Shown one piece after another: positions 43,213 through 43,919 of a stretch of 43,919 nt of DNA. The notes under the pieces are model-generated. The model was not told the origin of the DNA, did not search any database, and saw only the letters and a program-made list of their open reading frames with translations. Origin of the DNA: Paenibacillus agaridevorans (GTDB lineage Bacteria > Bacillota > Bacilli > Paenibacillales > Paenibacillaceae). The position numbers and the translations under genes were made by a program. The stretch is taken from positions 154,668 through 198,586 of the forward strand of contig NZ_BDQX01000098.1 in the NCBI RefSeq assembly GCF_003112455.1. The letters run 5' to 3'. Position 1 is the first letter of the stretch; every line of letters begins with the position of its first letter.

Positions 43213-43271
43213 TATCTCTTCGTAATTTCACCGAGTGCCGAATGGATCGAAGCGTGAATATGGTGTTATGT
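43213..43271 (-). repeat. attC-like element (site C)
   Basis: Minus strand reads ACATAACACCATATTCACGC at its start and GGTGAAATTACGAAGAGAT at its end, similar to sites A and B at both ends. The plus strand carries GTGTTATG, like the core of Vibrio cholerae repeats. Pairing is weaker (TTCAC/GTGAA). It begins about 20 bp after the end of the frameshifted gene and ends 25 bp before the HIT gene. Confidence 0.4.
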
Positions 43272-43289
43272 GAAGCCGCCCTTCTTCGT

Positions 43290-43626
43290 TTATCCAACAA
43301 CTAATACTTCATCCAATCTGTCCTCAATGTAATCAACTGATAACCATTCAAAATGTACTAACCCTAATTTAGTGGCCAAAACATATGCTGGTGGTTCTTC
43401 AAAATTCCCACCCATGATCTTCTGCATAATTATAATGAACTAATAATCCAGGATTACATAAGAGTACTGATTCATTAATATTAAAAGCTGGGCCATCAAT
43501 TAAAAATGTAACCCAGCCATTAGTTTCTTCAAATACATATCCCTTATTGTCTGAATCTTTAATTAGGTCTACAACTTTTGTTTTAGCATTCGTTCTAATA
43601 TGATAGCTTGCACTAAATTCGCTCAT
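43290..43626 (-). pseudogene. Frameshifted cassette gene of unknown function
   Basis: The frame opens with ATG 43626 after GAGGAG and runs 75 codons to a TGA at 43399. The next frame then continues in protein-like sequence (EEPPAYVLATKLGLVHFEWL, then DRLDEVLVVG) to a stop at 43290. Removing one T from the TTTT run at 43401-43404 joins them into a 111-codon gene ending just before site C. It may be a real 1-base insertion or a sequencing error. I do not recognise the protein. Confidence 0.6.
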
Positions 43627-43822
43627 GAAAATTCTCCTCGTTCTTGTCGTATTCCATCAGCCAACAATCCCTTAGCTCTCCCTCATGCATTTCATAATTT
43701 TCAAGTTTCATTATTTTCTTAAATCCACATCTTTCATAACAAGTGATTGCTCTTAAATTCCATGTTTGTGGGTCCATTAAGATACGATCTGCCCCTAATT
43801 CATGCGTTAAATATTTGATCAC
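43613..43822 (-). pseudogene. N-terminally truncated AAC(6')-like GNAT acetyltransferase
   Basis: 69 codons from a GTG at 43822. GADRILMDPQTWNLRAITCY and ERCGFKKIMKLENYEMHEGE match the C-terminal half of aminoglycoside 6'-N-acetyltransferase-like GNAT proteins; the N-terminal half and acetyl-CoA loop are missing and a stop lies six codons upstream. The break is next to a transposase fragment on the other strand. It overlaps the following frameshifted gene by 14 bp, so the two were one transcription unit. Confidence 0.65.
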
Positions 43823-43849
43823 TATTAAGCCCCCTAATTAAGTTGGAGA

Positions 43850-43919
43850 GTACTAGCTGCACAGGAAGCACTGGCTGGCATTAAAGTTGGTGTACTAGCG
43901 CGAAAGTATGAGGTGGCGC
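43850..43919 (+). pseudogene. Transposase fragment (IS3-type OrfA-like), cut by window edge
   Basis: The plus-strand frame reads AAQEALAGIKVGVLARKYEV, which resembles the HTH region of IS3-type transposase OrfA proteins. A stop codon 12 bases upstream and the lack of any start show that its N-terminus is lost. It continues past the right edge, so the rest of the insertion sequence cannot be judged. Confidence 0.45.

Overview
The window reads as a chromosome segment of a Gram-positive, spore-former-type bacterium of the Paenibacillaceae (Paenibacillus or Cohnella-like). The evidence is indirect: strong purine-rich ribosome binding sites and frequent TTG starts, a T-box leader, YesM/YesN-type two-component genes next to sugar ABC transporters, membrane NHL-YIP1 and DUF5696 proteins, and a bacillithiol-transferase-type DinB protein. 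No rRNA, tRNA or CRISPR array was found.

1-13.9 kb is a carbohydrate uptake locus. A lipoprotein solute-binding protein (8727-10235) is followed by an MsmX/UgpC-type ATPase, a large membrane-anchored solute-binding protein with two N-terminal carbohydrate-binding-like domains, two permeases, an NHL-propeller/YIP1 membrane protein and a DUF5696 protein cut by the left edge. Divergent from these lie a YesM-type sensor kinase and a YesN-type AraC response regulator, with a good CcpA-type cre site just upstream of the kinase gene.

13.9-24 kb is housekeeping and metabolic. It holds a PrsA/SurA-like foldase, cobalamin-independent methionine synthase metE with a LysR box and a LysR gene upstream, glutaminyl-tRNA synthetase behind a clear T-box riboswitch (specifier read as CAA), an oxalate-decarboxylase-type bicupin with an altered lid, an MFS exporter and an FMN reductase.

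24-30.5 kb holds a tightly packed five-gene minus-strand operon: epimerase, DHDPS-family aldolase, serine dehydratase beta and alpha, M20 amidohydrolase. It is preceded by a perfect inverted repeat and by an unusual regulator combining a GGDEF-like domain with a C-terminal HTH. 30.5-37.7 kb contains small conserved genes: an alpha-CTD-like protein, MFS, DUF6376 lipoprotein, HEAT-like protein, BstA/YfiT, YebC, a TlpA-like thioredoxin, and an overlapping NUDIX-PNPOx-immunity-GNAT/ABM cluster.

37.7-43.9 kb is accessory and becomes visibly A+T-rich. It carries kinases, acetyltransferases, a metallophosphoesterase, DUF6933, a methyltransferase and a HIT-like protein. In the last 2.3 kb, single-gene units are separated by related, palindromic, attC-like elements. 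One carries an integron-style ATCTAAC...GTTAGAT pair. The layout is that of mobile gene cassettes without a visible integrase. The right edge shows decay: a frameshifted cassette gene, an N-terminally truncated AAC(6')-like acetyltransferase and a transposase fragment. This cassette-like array is the most interesting feature of the window.
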